Below, in pieces: positions 51,630 through 60,101 of a stretch of DNA of 64,000 nt. The notes beneath the pieces were generated by a model. It ran no database searches. It saw nothing but the letters and a program-made list of their open reading frames with translations, and was not told the DNA's origin. Positions within the stretch are counted from its first letter, which is position 1; each line of letters opens with the position of its first letter. This DNA is from Halostagnicola sp. A-GB9-2. Lineage in GTDB: Archaea; Halobacteriota; Halobacteria; Halobacteriales; Natrialbaceae. Location of the stretch: NCBI RefSeq assembly GCF_030068615.1, contig NZ_JASJOC010000006.1, positions 62,001 to 126,000 on the forward strand. The letters run 5' to 3'. The position numbers and the translations under genes are program-made.

Positions 51630-54401
51630 ATGACTAACAGCCAACAGGAAACGGACGCGTCGCCCCTCGAGGGTCCGATAACCGGTGACAAGTTGCTCGA
51701 GAGCTTCCCGCGGTATCGCGACCCCGAGGATGTAACCGTCCTCGAGCGGCCGGGACGCGAGGCCGAGACGGTATCGAACGAGGAGCTACTCGAGCCCGAA
51801 CTCGCCGGCCCGCTGGAACACGACTGTTACGTCCATCAGGTTGAAGCCCTCGAGGCGCTCGAGCGCGGCGAAAACGTCTGCGTCGCGACGAGTACGTCCT
51901 CCGGCAAAACGCGGATCTACGCCCTCCAGATCGCCCGGAACTACCTCGAGGCCAGACGTCGGTCAGCGGAGAACGAACGCGGCGACTCGACGGCCTACGT
52001 TCTGTATCCGACGAAAGCCCTCTCGAGGGACCAGGAGCGCGAACTCAACGACTTTTACGACCGACTGGGACTCGACATCACGGTTCGAGTCTACGACGGA
52101 GATACCGAACGCGGAACCGAACGCCGGCAGATCCGCGAGGAGGCGGACGTGATTATCTCGAATTTCGCGGGCGTGAACACGTACCTCCACGACCACGACC
52201 GCTGGGCACGCTTTTTCTCCGCTTGCGACCTCGTCGTAATCGACGAGTCCCACACCTACACCGGCGTCCACGGCATGCACGTCGCTTGGATTCTCCGACG
52301 GCTCAGACGCGTCCTCGAGTACTACGGATCTGAGCCCCAGTTCGTCATGACGAGCGCGACGATCGGAAACCCCGGGGAGCACTCCGAGGGACTGATAGAC
52401 GAGCCGGTGACGGTGGTCGACGAGGACGGCTCCCCCAAGGGACCCCGCGATATCGTCCTCTGGAACCCGCCGCCGAGGGCGCGTGAGGACGGGAACGCCG
52501 GTTCCGAAGACGGCGGCGAACGCGCGGACGCCGTTCCGGATGAGGGCGAGGCTTCCGATGCCGTCGAAGGGGTCATAGAGCGCGTCCCAGCGACCGTCGA
52601 GTCGCCGAAGCTCCTCTCGCACCTCGCGTACCAGAACGCTCAGACGCTTCTGTTTACGCCCTCGAGAAAGCTCGCCGAACTCTCGGTCAAGCGAGCGAGC
52701 CAGCACCGACAGGACCGGCGTCGACACTACACGGACCCCGACAGGGGAAGCGCCATCGAACCGTACCACGCGGGTCACTCGAGACAGAAACGCCACGGAA
52801 CCGAACACCAGCTGAAAAACGGGTTGCTCGACGGCGTTGCGTCGACGAACGCCCTCGAACTCGGGATCAACGTGGGGGAGATGGACGCGACAGTCCAGAT
52901 GGGGTATCCTGGCCAGCGCCAGTCGTTCTGGCAACAGATCGGCCGTGCCGGCCGCGGGACGGATCGCGCGCTGTCGGTGCTCGTCGCCGAACACCGAACC
53001 CTCGATCAGTACGTCGTTTCGAATCCCGAATTCCTGCTCGAATCGGATGTCGAAGATGCCGTCGCGGACGTCGGCAACGACGCGGTCTTCGCCCAGCATT
53101 TGCTCTGTGCGGCCGACGAGCTCGCGATAGACGAACGGGACGCGGGTTCGTTCGCCGACCGCGAGCGACTTGAGCGCGCCCTCGAGATGTGGCGACGAGC
53201 GGGGAAGCTGACGGGGGTTCTCGAAACGGGCGTCTCCTACCGCGGACCGCCGCGTCCACAGTCGACGATTTCGCTGTACGCGACACGCGGCGAGGAGTAC
53301 GAGGTTCGACTCGCCGAAGGTGTCGACGAGAAACACGATCCGGAAATGGAGCCCCTCGCCCGCGAACGAGTGTACAGGGATTTCCACGAGGGAGCCGTCA
53401 GACTGCACGAAGGCCGGCAGTATGAGGTCTGTGAGGTGGTCCATGACGGTCCCCGCCCGCACGTTACGGTGCGGCCGACAGACGTGGACTACTACACGGT
53501 GACCCAGAGCGACGTGACGGTCCTCGATGCGACCTCCGAAGAGAGCCGCGGCATCGGCGACTTTACACTCCACTACGGTCGCGGCCGCGTCCTGGTGTAT
53601 CACGGCACTTACGACGAAGTCGGGGTCCACGGCGGGAAACGACGAGCGCAGGGTGTGCCGACCGACAACCCGCCGCTGTCGATGGACACCCAACTGTGCT
53701 GGCTCGAGGTCCCTCGGGAGGTCGAACGGGAACTCGTCGAGAAGTACCGCAACTTTTCGGTTCCCGATCTCGACTCGGAGCTCGCCGAAACTCCACACCT
53801 CGGCTACGCCGCCGGACTCCACGCCGCCGAGCACGCGACGATCGGCGTCGCGCCACTCGAGCTCATGCTCGATAAACGCGATCTGGGCGGGCTGGCGACC
53901 CTGACGATCGATTCGCATTTGGATCGCGGAGCTGGAGAGGAGTCGGCGGAGAGCGCCGACGGCACCACCCAGTCAGCGGCGCCGGGCGACAACGAGCCGA
54001 AAAACCTCGCCGCCGCCAGGGCGACGGTTCGGGCGACCGCGGCCGAACTCGAGCGGACGCCCTCGAGCGGCTGGTTTATTTACGACGGCATCGAGGGTGG
54101 ACTGGGTTTCTCGAAGGCAATCTACGAGAACTACGAAACCGTCGCACGGCGCGCACGAGAACACATCGCCGACTGCGAGTGCGGACGAGTCGACGGCTGT
54201 CCCGCTTGCGTGATGGACGAACAGTGTGGAAACGACAACCAGCCGCTGCACCGCGGGGCCGCTATCGACGTTCTGGACGCGTTACTCGAAGCCGAAGACA
54301 GCGAGGGGCTCGAGGTGTCGGGTTCGGAGGCTACTGCAGAGCCGGACGAGGAGACGAGTGCACAAAGCGAGGGCAGGCGGCCGCCGCTGTTCTACTCGTA
54401 G
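51630..54401 (+). CDS. DEAD/DEAH helicase with DUF1998 zinc domain (YprA/MrfA-like)
   Basis: The 923-residue helicase has a Q-motif-like YVHQVEALEALERGENV, Walker A CVATSTSSGKTRIYAL (near 85), AYVLYPTKALSRDQ, Walker B VVIDESHTYTGVHG (DESH, near 203), a helicase C-terminal domain (TLLFTPSRKLAELSVKRA, then QSFWQQIGRAGRGTD) and an MrfA-type C-terminus with the zinc cysteines CECGRVDGCPACVMDEQCG (near 849-867). An acidic insert lies in the first domain at about 290-310. It follows the exonuclease gene by 82 bases on the same strand and probably acts with it in DNA repair. Confidence 0.9.
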   Translation: MTNSQQETDASPLEGPITGDKLLESFPRYRDPEDVTVLERPGREAETVSNEELLEPELAGPLEHDCYVHQVEALEALERGENVCVATSTSSGKTRIYALQIARNYLEARRRSAENERGDSTAYVLYPTKALSRDQERELNDFYDRLGLDITVRVYDGDTERGTERRQIREEADVIISNFAGVNTYLHDHDRWARFFSACDLVVIDESHTYTGVHGMHVAWILRRLRRVLEYYGSEPQFVMTSATIGNPGEHSEGLIDEPVTVVDEDGSPKGPRDIVLWNPPPRAREDGNAGSEDGGERADAVPDEGEASDAVEGVIERVPATVESPKLLSHLAYQNAQTLLFTPSRKLAELSVKRASQHRQDRRRHYTDPDRGSAIEPYHAGHSRQKRHGTEHQLKNGLLDGVASTNALELGINVGEMDATVQMGYPGQRQSFWQQIGRAGRGTDRALSVLVAEHRTLDQYVVSNPEFLLESDVEDAVADVGNDAVFAQHLLCAADELAIDERDAGSFADRERLERALEMWRRAGKLTGVLETGVSYRGPPRPQSTISLYATRGEEYEVRLAEGVDEKHDPEMEPLARERVYRDFHEGAVRLHEGRQYEVCEVVHDGPRPHVTVRPTDVDYYTVTQSDVTVLDATSEESRGIGDFTLHYGRGRVLVYHGTYDEVGVHGGKRRAQGVPTDNPPLSMDTQLCWLEVPREVERELVEKYRNFSVPDLDSELAETPHLGYAAGLHAAEHATIGVAPLELMLDKRDLGGLATLTIDSHLDRGAGEESAESADGTTQSAAPGDNEPKNLAAARATVRATAAELERTPSSGWFIYDGIEGGLGFSKAIYENYETVARRAREHIADCECGRVDGCPACVMDEQCGNDNQPLHRGAAIDVLDALLEAEDSEGLEVSGSEATAEPDEETSAQSEGRRPPLFYS

Positions 54402-54562
54402 CGCGGTCGGGTGTCGAATTTTGTTCGTTCCCGACGGACGTGGCCGGTCCGGGTACAATGCCGATCATCGAACATATAGAACCGCAAGAGCGAGGTTACA
54501 GAGCCGCAAGCGGTTACAGAGTCCAATCGAGTCGAACGCCCGCGTGAACGCGGGAAAGCAAG

Positions 54563-55246
54563 TCAATCGTCCTTTCGGTCGATCGACATCTCGTCGATAA
54601 CCGTAATTTCGGTCCCCTTCTCGAGATCCGCCTTGGCTCGATCGGCGTCGCCGAATCCGGCGCTGACGACTCGAGTCAGCGCCTCTTCGACGCTTTCGTC
54701 GATCGTCGTGATGCGCTCGGAATCGACCTCGAGAACGAAGCCGGTGGTAATGTTCGGCGAGGTGGGTAAGAAGAGCAGCACTCGATCGTCTTCGGAGATC
54801 TGTCCCGTCTTGAACGCGGTCATCCGAAACCCCTTCCAGGTCTCGAGCTTGACCGGCGTCTGTAGCGATTCGTTCTCGCCGATGGTCGTTTCGGTCGCCG
54901 TTTTCGAGGCGTTGTAGACCAGTCGGAGTCCGGGAACGCGGTTCGCGCCGTAGTCAATCAGGTCTTCGAACAGCGACCCGAGTTTCGTCCGCAAAAATGG
55001 GCCGAAGGCGATCATCAGGGCGGCGAGAAATGTGAGAAACGTGATTACCCGAAGCAATCTGGCGATCTGTGCTCTGGCAGGCTCGCCGATACCGGGCAGA
55101 AACGGCTCGAGGAGGTCCGCGTTGATCACCATGCCCGGCGTGAGGTTCGCGATGAACGAATAGAGCAGATAACAGATGAACAACGTCGCGATAATCGGGC
55201 CGAGAACGATGAGCCCGCTGGCGAAGTCTCGCTTCCACGTGCTCAT
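54563..55246 (-). CDS. DUF502 membrane protein
   Basis: The 227-residue protein has two hydrophobic helices (about 9-35, FASGLIVLGPIIATLFICYL, and 68-90, LLRVITFLTFLAALMIAFGPF) and a soluble C-terminal half with VPGLRLVYNASKTATETTIG and LFLPTSPNITTGFVLEV, matching the DUF502 family. The function is unknown. The ATG at 55246 is the family start (MSTWKRDFASG). It is divergent from purD, and the promoter lies in the repeat-rich space between. Confidence 0.88.
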   Translation of the reverse strand: MSTWKRDFASGLIVLGPIIATLFICYLLYSFIANLTPGMVINADLLEPFLPGIGEPARAQIARLLRVITFLTFLAALMIAFGPFLRTKLGSLFEDLIDYGANRVPGLRLVYNASKTATETTIGENESLQTPVKLETWKGFRMTAFKTGQISEDDRVLLFLPTSPNITTGFVLEVDSERITTIDESVEEALTRVVSAGFGDADRAKADLEKGTEITVIDEMSIDRKDD

Positions 55247-55291
55247 GGACTCCAGATCACGGGTGCGTGTACGCAACGATGTTGTTAGTAT

Positions 55292-55321
55292 ATTGTGATT
55301 GTTGTTTGTAGATTGTGATTG
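55292..55321. promoter_or_regulatory. Direct repeats of ATTGTGATTG between the DUF502 gene and purD
   Basis: Two identical ten-base copies start at 55292 and 55312, exactly 20 bases apart, about two helical turns, so a protein could bind both on one face. AGTATATT overlaps the first copy. It could serve either gene; a purD-side TATA-like GTATATTC lies further right at about 55389. Confidence 0.5.
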
Positions 55322-55448
55322 GCACCCGGATTGCGAAGCCGGGTCAAAGGGATACGCCGGATCGTGCTCTCCAAATTATCCACGCACGTGTATATTCTGG
55401 GCTCGAGAAAGAGCAACGCTTACAGGTTCGTGCGTCCGGCTATCGAGC

Positions 55449-56798
55449 ATGCGCGAACACGTGCTGTTGATCGGCGGCGGCGGTCGCGAACACGCGATCG
55501 CTCGCGAGCTCGCGGGAAGCGACGTGAAACTGTCGGCCTGCGCGGGAAACAAGAACCCGGGTATCGCTCGGCTCGTATCCGAGTTCGAAACGCTCGAGAC
55601 GACCGATCCCGATACGGTCGCCGACTACGCCGAGGCGGTCGACGCCACCATCGCCGTCGTCGGCCCCGAAGCGCCGCTCGACGCCGGCGTTTCGGACGCG
55701 CTCGAGGACGTCGGTGTCTACGCCTTCGGGCCGAAGCAGGCAGACGCAAAAATCGAGACGGACAAAGCCTTCCAGCGCCGGTTTATGGCGGAAAACGACG
55801 TTCCCGGCTGTCCCGACTTCGAAACGTTCGACGACATGGACGCCGCGTGCGCGTTCATCGACGAGTACGACGGCGACCTCGCGATCAAACCCGCCGGACT
55901 CACCGGTGGAAAGGGTGTGAAAGTCATCGGCGACCAGGTGACTCCCGAGGAGGGCAAGGAGTACATCCAGGAGTCGGAGTACGAACGGATCGTCCTCGAG
56001 GAACGGCTCATCGGCGAGGAGTTTACGGTTCAGGCGTTCGTCGCTAACGGCGGCCTCGAGACCGCTCCGGCGGTGCAAGATCACAAACGCGCCTACGAGG
56101 GCGACGAGGGGCCGAACACCGGCGGAATGGGATCCTACAGCGACGCCACGGTTGACCTGCCGTTCATGACCGAACAGGACTACGACGACGCCGTCGAGAT
56201 CATCGAGGCGACGGTCGACGCCCTCGAGGACTACCGCGGCATCCTCTACGGCCAGTTTATGCTGACCGCCGAGGGTCCGAAGGTTATCGAGTTCAACGCC
56301 CGCTTCGGCGATCCGGAGGCGATGAACACGCTTCCGGTCCTCGAGACCGACTTCCTCGACGTTCTCGTCGCCGCTCGAGACGGGGAGCAGCCGCCGAACC
56401 TCGAGTTCGCCGAGCAGGCGACTGTCTGCAAATACGCGGTTCCCGAGGGCTACCCCACGAACCCGACGGCCGGAGCGAAAGTGCAGGTCGACGAAGAGAG
56501 CGTGGCGCGCGCGGTGGGCGCCACGAAGAACTCGAGCGGTGATGAGCCGCGAGAAAGTGCGGGTGACGCACTGCTGTACTACGCGAGTGTTGACGAACGC
56601 GAGGACGGCATCTACACGACGACTTCCCGATCGTTTGCGCTTGTGGGCGTCGCGGACTCGATCACCGAAGCGGAGGAAATCGCCGAAGACGCCCTCGCTG
56701 TTGCCGGCGAGGAGGGGCTCCACATGCGCCACGATATCGGCAAACCCGAACTCGTCCAACAACGGATCGATCACGTCGAGGAGCTTCGAGGAGAGTAG
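55449..56798 (+). CDS. purD: Phosphoribosylamine-glycine ligase PurD
   Basis: PurD joins phosphoribosylamine and glycine (GAR synthetase) with ATP. The 449-residue product has VLLIGGGGREHAIARELA at its start, VVGPEAPLDAGVSDALEDVG, VFGPKQADA-like YAFGPKQADAKIETDKAF, the ATP-grasp loop DLAIKPAGLTGGKGVKV, GPNTGGMGSYSDA and FNARFGDPEAMNTLPVL. The ATG at 55449 fits the family start MREHVLLIGGGG. It is longer than Escherichia coli PurD by about 20 residues, mostly in a Ser/Glu-rich stretch (about 365-385). Neighbouring purine genes are elsewhere. Confidence 0.96.
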   Translation: MREHVLLIGGGGREHAIARELAGSDVKLSACAGNKNPGIARLVSEFETLETTDPDTVADYAEAVDATIAVVGPEAPLDAGVSDALEDVGVYAFGPKQADAKIETDKAFQRRFMAENDVPGCPDFETFDDMDAACAFIDEYDGDLAIKPAGLTGGKGVKVIGDQVTPEEGKEYIQESEYERIVLEERLIGEEFTVQAFVANGGLETAPAVQDHKRAYEGDEGPNTGGMGSYSDATVDLPFMTEQDYDDAVEIIEATVDALEDYRGILYGQFMLTAEGPKVIEFNARFGDPEAMNTLPVLETDFLDVLVAARDGEQPPNLEFAEQATVCKYAVPEGYPTNPTAGAKVQVDEESVARAVGATKNSSGDEPRESAGDALLYYASVDEREDGIYTTTSRSFALVGVADSITEAEEIAEDALAVAGEEGLHMRHDIGKPELVQQRIDHVEELRGE

Positions 56799-56962
56799 GA
56801 ACCGCGAACCAGATGCGTTGAGGGCCGTCACCGTCGTCGTCGCTATCGGTCTCTTCTCAGGAACTCAACGGAGGACCCACGTTGGGTGAATACTGTTCGA
56901 ATACCCGACACGCATCTCGAGAGTGACAACGACAGCGGAGTCGCCACAACTGATCGGCCGGC

Positions 56963-58432
56963 TTAGAGGACGATGCTCTTCTTGCGCATCATCTCGTGAA
57001 TCGAGGCGTCGAGACCTTCGCGCCCGATTCCCGAGTCCTTGTTGCCGCCGAACGGAACGTCTCCAAGGCCGTGGCTCGGAGCACCGTTGATCCGAACCCC
57101 GCCGGCGTCGACGCGCTCTGCGACGTCCATCGCGCGGTTGTAGTCGCTCGTGAACACGGCGGCGTCAAGTGCGAGGTCGGAGCCGTTGGCGATCTCGAGC
57201 GCCTCTTCACGGTCGTCGAAGGTCGTCACGACGGCGACCGGACCGAACTGCTCTTCCTCGATGAGGCGAGCGTCGTGGGGGACGTTCGCCAGAAGCGTCG
57301 GTTTGAAGAACTGGCTGCCGAGTTCGTCCGGGACGCCGTCTGGGGCGTGTCGACTGCCGCCTCGAACGAGGTCCGCACCTTTTTCGACGGCGTCCTCGAC
57401 GAGCTCTTCGACCCACTCGGCCTGGTCTTCCGAGATGAGCGGACCGAAGGCAGTGTCCTCGTCAAAGAGGTCTCCTGCCTGCCACGTGCTCATATTGTAG
57501 TCGATCTGTTCGACTAGCTCGTCGTGGGCGTCTTCCTGGACGAGAATCCGGGAAATCGCCGAACACCGCTGACCGGCGTACTTGAGTGATCCCGACGTGC
57601 AGGCACCGGCGACCTCCTCGAGTTCGGCGTCGTCGAAGACGATAGCGGGGGCGTTTCCGCCGAGTTCCATATGGAGGTTGACCATTCCGCTTTCGCCCGC
57701 GACGTGTTTGCCGGCTCCCGAGGAACCGGTCATCGCGATCGCGTTGATGCGGTCGTCGCCCGAGAGAACGTCGCCGATGTCGCTGGCTTCGCCGGGGACG
57801 AAGTTGAACGCGCCGTCTGGAATTCCGTCGACGTCCGCGATGACGTTCGCGAGGATCGCCGCCGAAATCGGCGTCTTGCTCGCGGGTTTGAGTAGAACGC
57901 TGTTTCCTGCCGCGAGCGCCGGGGCGACCTGAAGTGCGGTCGTCGCCAGCGGATAGTTGTAGGGCGTGATACAGAGAACGGAGCCGATCGGCTCGTGTTT
58001 GACGATCGCCTGCCAGCCCTCGTGGCCTTCGGTCGATCCTTCGCGGAACTCTCCCTTGCTCACGATATTGCGGGCTTCCTCTGCCGCGCGGTCGAATCGC
58101 TCCGCGGCCGAACCGACTTCGCCGCGCGCCGAGGAAATCGGCTTCCCGGCTTCCCGAACGATAATTTCGGCGAGTTCTTCCTCGCGATTGCGAAGCCCTT
58201 CGGCGATGGCTTCACACCACTTTGCACGCTCGACGACGGTCGTCTGGCGCATTTCGGGCTTGATCTCGTGTGCCGCTGCCAGTGCGGCACGCGCTTGCGT
58301 CGGGCCTGCCGCGGCGACTTTCGCGAACGTTCCGCCGTCTGCGAGGTCGGAGACGGAGAGGGTTTCTCCGGTCTCGAGCCACTCGCCATCGACGTAGATT
58401 CGCTCCGTCCGCTGTGCTGTCCTCGTTGCCAT
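56963..58432 (-). CDS. NAD(P)-dependent aldehyde dehydrogenase
   Basis: The 489-residue protein has the aldehyde dehydrogenase fold: CITPYNYPLATTALQVAPAL, LKPASKTPISAAILANV, the Rossmann IAMTGSSGAGKHVAG, catalytic Glu in HMELGGNAPAIVFDD and catalytic Cys in YAGQRCSAISRI. Groups with similar motifs include nonphosphorylating glyceraldehyde-3-phosphate dehydrogenase (GapN) and succinate-semialdehyde dehydrogenase; the sequence does not choose between them. The ATG at 58432 is preferred over one seven codons earlier because the conserved start MATRTAQRTERIYVDGEW follows. Single gene. Confidence 0.92.
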   Translation of the reverse strand: MATRTAQRTERIYVDGEWLETGETLSVSDLADGGTFAKVAAAGPTQARAALAAAHEIKPEMRQTTVVERAKWCEAIAEGLRNREEELAEIIVREAGKPISSARGEVGSAAERFDRAAEEARNIVSKGEFREGSTEGHEGWQAIVKHEPIGSVLCITPYNYPLATTALQVAPALAAGNSVLLKPASKTPISAAILANVIADVDGIPDGAFNFVPGEASDIGDVLSGDDRINAIAMTGSSGAGKHVAGESGMVNLHMELGGNAPAIVFDDAELEEVAGACTSGSLKYAGQRCSAISRILVQEDAHDELVEQIDYNMSTWQAGDLFDEDTAFGPLISEDQAEWVEELVEDAVEKGADLVRGGSRHAPDGVPDELGSQFFKPTLLANVPHDARLIEEEQFGPVAVVTTFDDREEALEIANGSDLALDAAVFTSDYNRAMDVAERVDAGGVRINGAPSHGLGDVPFGGNKDSGIGREGLDASIHEMMRKKSIVL

Positions 58433-58613
58433 AGCGCCTAGTATGGCCTCCACCTTGAAAATATTTACTCAAGGGTGAAAAAACCGTGATCTGTCCGTTA
58501 CAGTCAGTTCCGACGGGAGCTGTTCCGAACCGAAAGGAGAATTGAACAACTCGTAGTCGGCAATCAATAACATATGTTTCGGGTAACCAAAAAAATATTC
58601 TTTCATGGGTAAG

Positions 58614-58620
58614 CTTTAAG
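58614..58620 (+). promoter_or_regulatory. TATA element of dpsA
   Basis: CTTTAAG is centred about 31 bases before the ATG at 58648, with A/T-rich sequence (AAAAAATATTC) further upstream near 58590-58600. The mRNA is expected to have a very short leader. No TTAGG-N4-CCTAA metal box is seen here. Confidence 0.45.
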
Positions 58621-58647
58621 GTGTAGGATCATGTAGTACGAACCGAG

Positions 58648-59193
58648 ATGAGTACCCAAAAGACCGTCCGACAGCAGGCAGATCACGTCGAGGAGAACGA
58701 GCTTCGCCTTGACCGTGAAAAGGCCGAACAGGTCGTCGACGCGCTGAACACGGAGCTTGCGAACGCGTACGTCCTGTATCATCAACTCAAGAAACACCAC
58801 TGGGTCGTCGAGGGTGCGGAGTTCCTCGAGCTTCACGTCTTCCTCGAGGAAGCCTACGAACACGCCGAAGAAGGAGCGGACCTCATCGCAGAGCGCGCCC
58901 AGGCTCTCGGCGGCGTTCCGGTATCCGGACCGACGAACCTCGAGCAGCGCGCGACCGTCGAGTTCGAAGGCGAGGACGTCTACGACGTCCGGACGATGTT
59001 CCAGAACGACCTCGAGATCTACGGCGATATCATCGAATCGATGCGCGATAGTATCGAACTCGCCGAAAACCTCGGCGATTACGCGTCGGCGGAGATCCTC
59101 CGCGAAATCCTCGTCGAGGTCGAGGACGACGCCCACCACTTCGAACACTACCTCGAGGACGACACGCTGGTCCTCGAAGAAGCGACCCACTAA
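58648..59193 (+). CDS. dpsA: DNA-binding ferritin-like protein DpsA
   Basis: DpsA stores iron as a mineral inside a 12-subunit shell and protects DNA from oxidants. The 181-residue product has the Dps ferroxidase motif region YVLYHQLKKHHWVVEGAEFL and ELHVFLEEAYEHAEEGADLI, ALGGVPVSGPTNL, and C-terminal DDAHHFEHYLEDDTLVLEEATH. It is slightly longer than bacterial Dps because of acidic ends, like haloarchaeal DpsA. It stands alone with its own promoter. Confidence 0.95.
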   Translation: MSTQKTVRQQADHVEENELRLDREKAEQVVDALNTELANAYVLYHQLKKHHWVVEGAEFLELHVFLEEAYEHAEEGADLIAERAQALGGVPVSGPTNLEQRATVEFEGEDVYDVRTMFQNDLEIYGDIIESMRDSIELAENLGDYASAEILREILVEVEDDAHHFEHYLEDDTLVLEEATH

Positions 59194-59243
59194 GGGGTCG
59201 GGATCGGCTGTATAGACCGACGGTCACATCACAATTTTCGCCA

Positions 59244-59298
59244 GCGAACTTTTCCGCGTCGGGTTCGCCGCAGGCGAACCACTCGCGCAAAAACTTCG
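59244..59298. repeat. Nested inverted repeat (cruciform-like) in intergenic DNA
   Basis: The centre is a perfect hairpin GGTTCGCC-gca-GGCGAACC (59262-59280). Around it lies an imperfect outer stem, GCGAACTTTTCCGCG (59244-59258) against CGCGCAAAAACTTCG (59284-59298). The following bases (GATGAAAAAGG, then CGCTCGC runs) also look like dispersed haloarchaeal intergenic repeats. It lies in the 269-base gap after dpsA, which has no gene I recognise. Confidence 0.6.
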
Positions 59299-59462
59299 AT
59301 GAAAAAGGCCGCTCGCTCCCGCTGGTCGCTCGCGGGTGCAAGAGTCGTGTCGCGACCGCAGCGGTAACGCTACCGCCTATTTACAGCTGTTTCTCCTCAG
59401 GACTCTCTGAACTGTATTCAGCAATGCCCGTGCATCCACAACAATGGTCCAGACCTCGAGTC

Positions 59463-59801
59463 CTACTCGAGCAAATCGCCCCGAACCCGACACCCACAGG
59501 GGTAGGCGTTGTGGCGATCCGGAACGAGTTGAACGACGGCGGATATCGGGAGTCCACAGTTCGGACACTCGGGACGGGCCGAGAGTCCCTCGTCGGTCGC
59601 TCGAACGCCCAGATTTGTCACGATGAGCGATACGCCGCAAACCTCGAGGCGAACTTCGACCGAACGTCCGCCGGAGTCGATCAGTCGGGCGAGCGCCTCG
59701 GGGTCAAACTCGCTTGCGAGCTGGTAGGAATCTCGAGGAATCCCCTGTTTTTCGAGGGTTCGGACGATGTCCACGACCAGGTCGTCCGTCGGCGGGTTCA
59801 T
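59463..59801 (-). CDS. HalOD1-like domain with zinc ribbon, hypothetical
   Basis: The 112-residue protein begins PTDDLVVDIVRTLEKQGI and continues EFDPEALARLIDSGGRSVEV, close in pattern to the HalOD1 output domain of haloarchaeal signalling proteins. A C-terminal CPNCGLPISA and YPCGCRVRG (cysteine pair plus CGC) looks like a zinc ribbon. No PAS or kinase part is attached, so it is a free-standing output-like protein. Function is unknown; it could sense metal or redox state. The ATG at 59801 gives a conserved-looking N-terminus. Confidence 0.68.
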   Translation of the reverse strand: MNPPTDDLVVDIVRTLEKQGIPRDSYQLASEFDPEALARLIDSGGRSVEVRLEVCGVSLIVTNLGVRATDEGLSARPECPNCGLPISAVVQLVPDRHNAYPCGCRVRGDLLE

Positions 59802-60101
59802 CGCTCAAATTCACCTCCAGGCGCGTGAGCGAGGGCGGCGATTGTTCGACTTCGATTCGTCTGTCGGACGGGATGTTTAAGCCCGCGGAGAAGCAATCCG
59901 AACATGGTTGACAAACCCACTCGGGTTTGGAAGCCACGTCTCGGGTGTTGCACCACCCGGGGCATTTCAATACGAACGCCCCCTTGCCGCGGAGTGTGTG
60001 GCTTCCATTTGACATCACATCTTGTATTGTCATATAACTACTGTTTTCGGCGAGGAATAATGTCGTCTCGAAGAGGTTGTCTATGTGCGAACTGAACGCA
60101 G
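59802..60101. other. Intergenic region, 300 bases, with structured-RNA candidate
   Basis: No protein gene is convincing here: a leftward frame (to about 60105) has cysteine-rich sequence but continues into the HalOD1-like gene in another frame, and a rightward frame lacks codon bias. The space holds TATA-like elements on both strands and the inverted-repeat RNA candidate at 59912-60007. Confidence 0.5.
59912..60007 (-). ncRNA. Candidate structured RNA, strand inferred
   Basis: A perfect ten-pair outer stem joins TGGAAGCCAC (59928-59937) and GTGGCTTCCA (59998-60007). Inside it, CGGGTG (59942-59947) pairs with CACCCG (59954-59959), and GGGC (59960-59963) with GCCC (59978-59981). A separate seven-pair hairpin CAAACCC-actc-GGGTTTG lies at 59912-59929. 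On the reverse strand AGTTATATG (60031-60039) is about 27 bases before 60007, so transcription would start at the first base of the outer stem, and the small hairpin would lie at the 3' side. On the forward strand a GTTTAAGC element near 59874 would also allow a transcript. I do not recognise an RNA family. Confidence 0.4.

Noticed and set aside
55324-55344. ACCCGG-N9-CCGGGT hairpin as part of a tRNA
   Set aside because: No acceptor, T-arm or anticodon pattern is found around it; it is only a six-pair stem.
59377-59640. Reverse-strand frame ending VWTIVVDARALLNTVQRVLRR, suspected transposase C-terminus
   Set aside because: The frame overlaps the HalOD1-like gene in another frame, has no upstream similarity and only a weak transposase-like ending.
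59904-60095. Rightward frame starting MVDKPTRVWKPRLGCC
   Set aside because: Codon use is unlike the neighbours, the chain is rich in Cys and Arg, and it covers the inverted-repeat structure.
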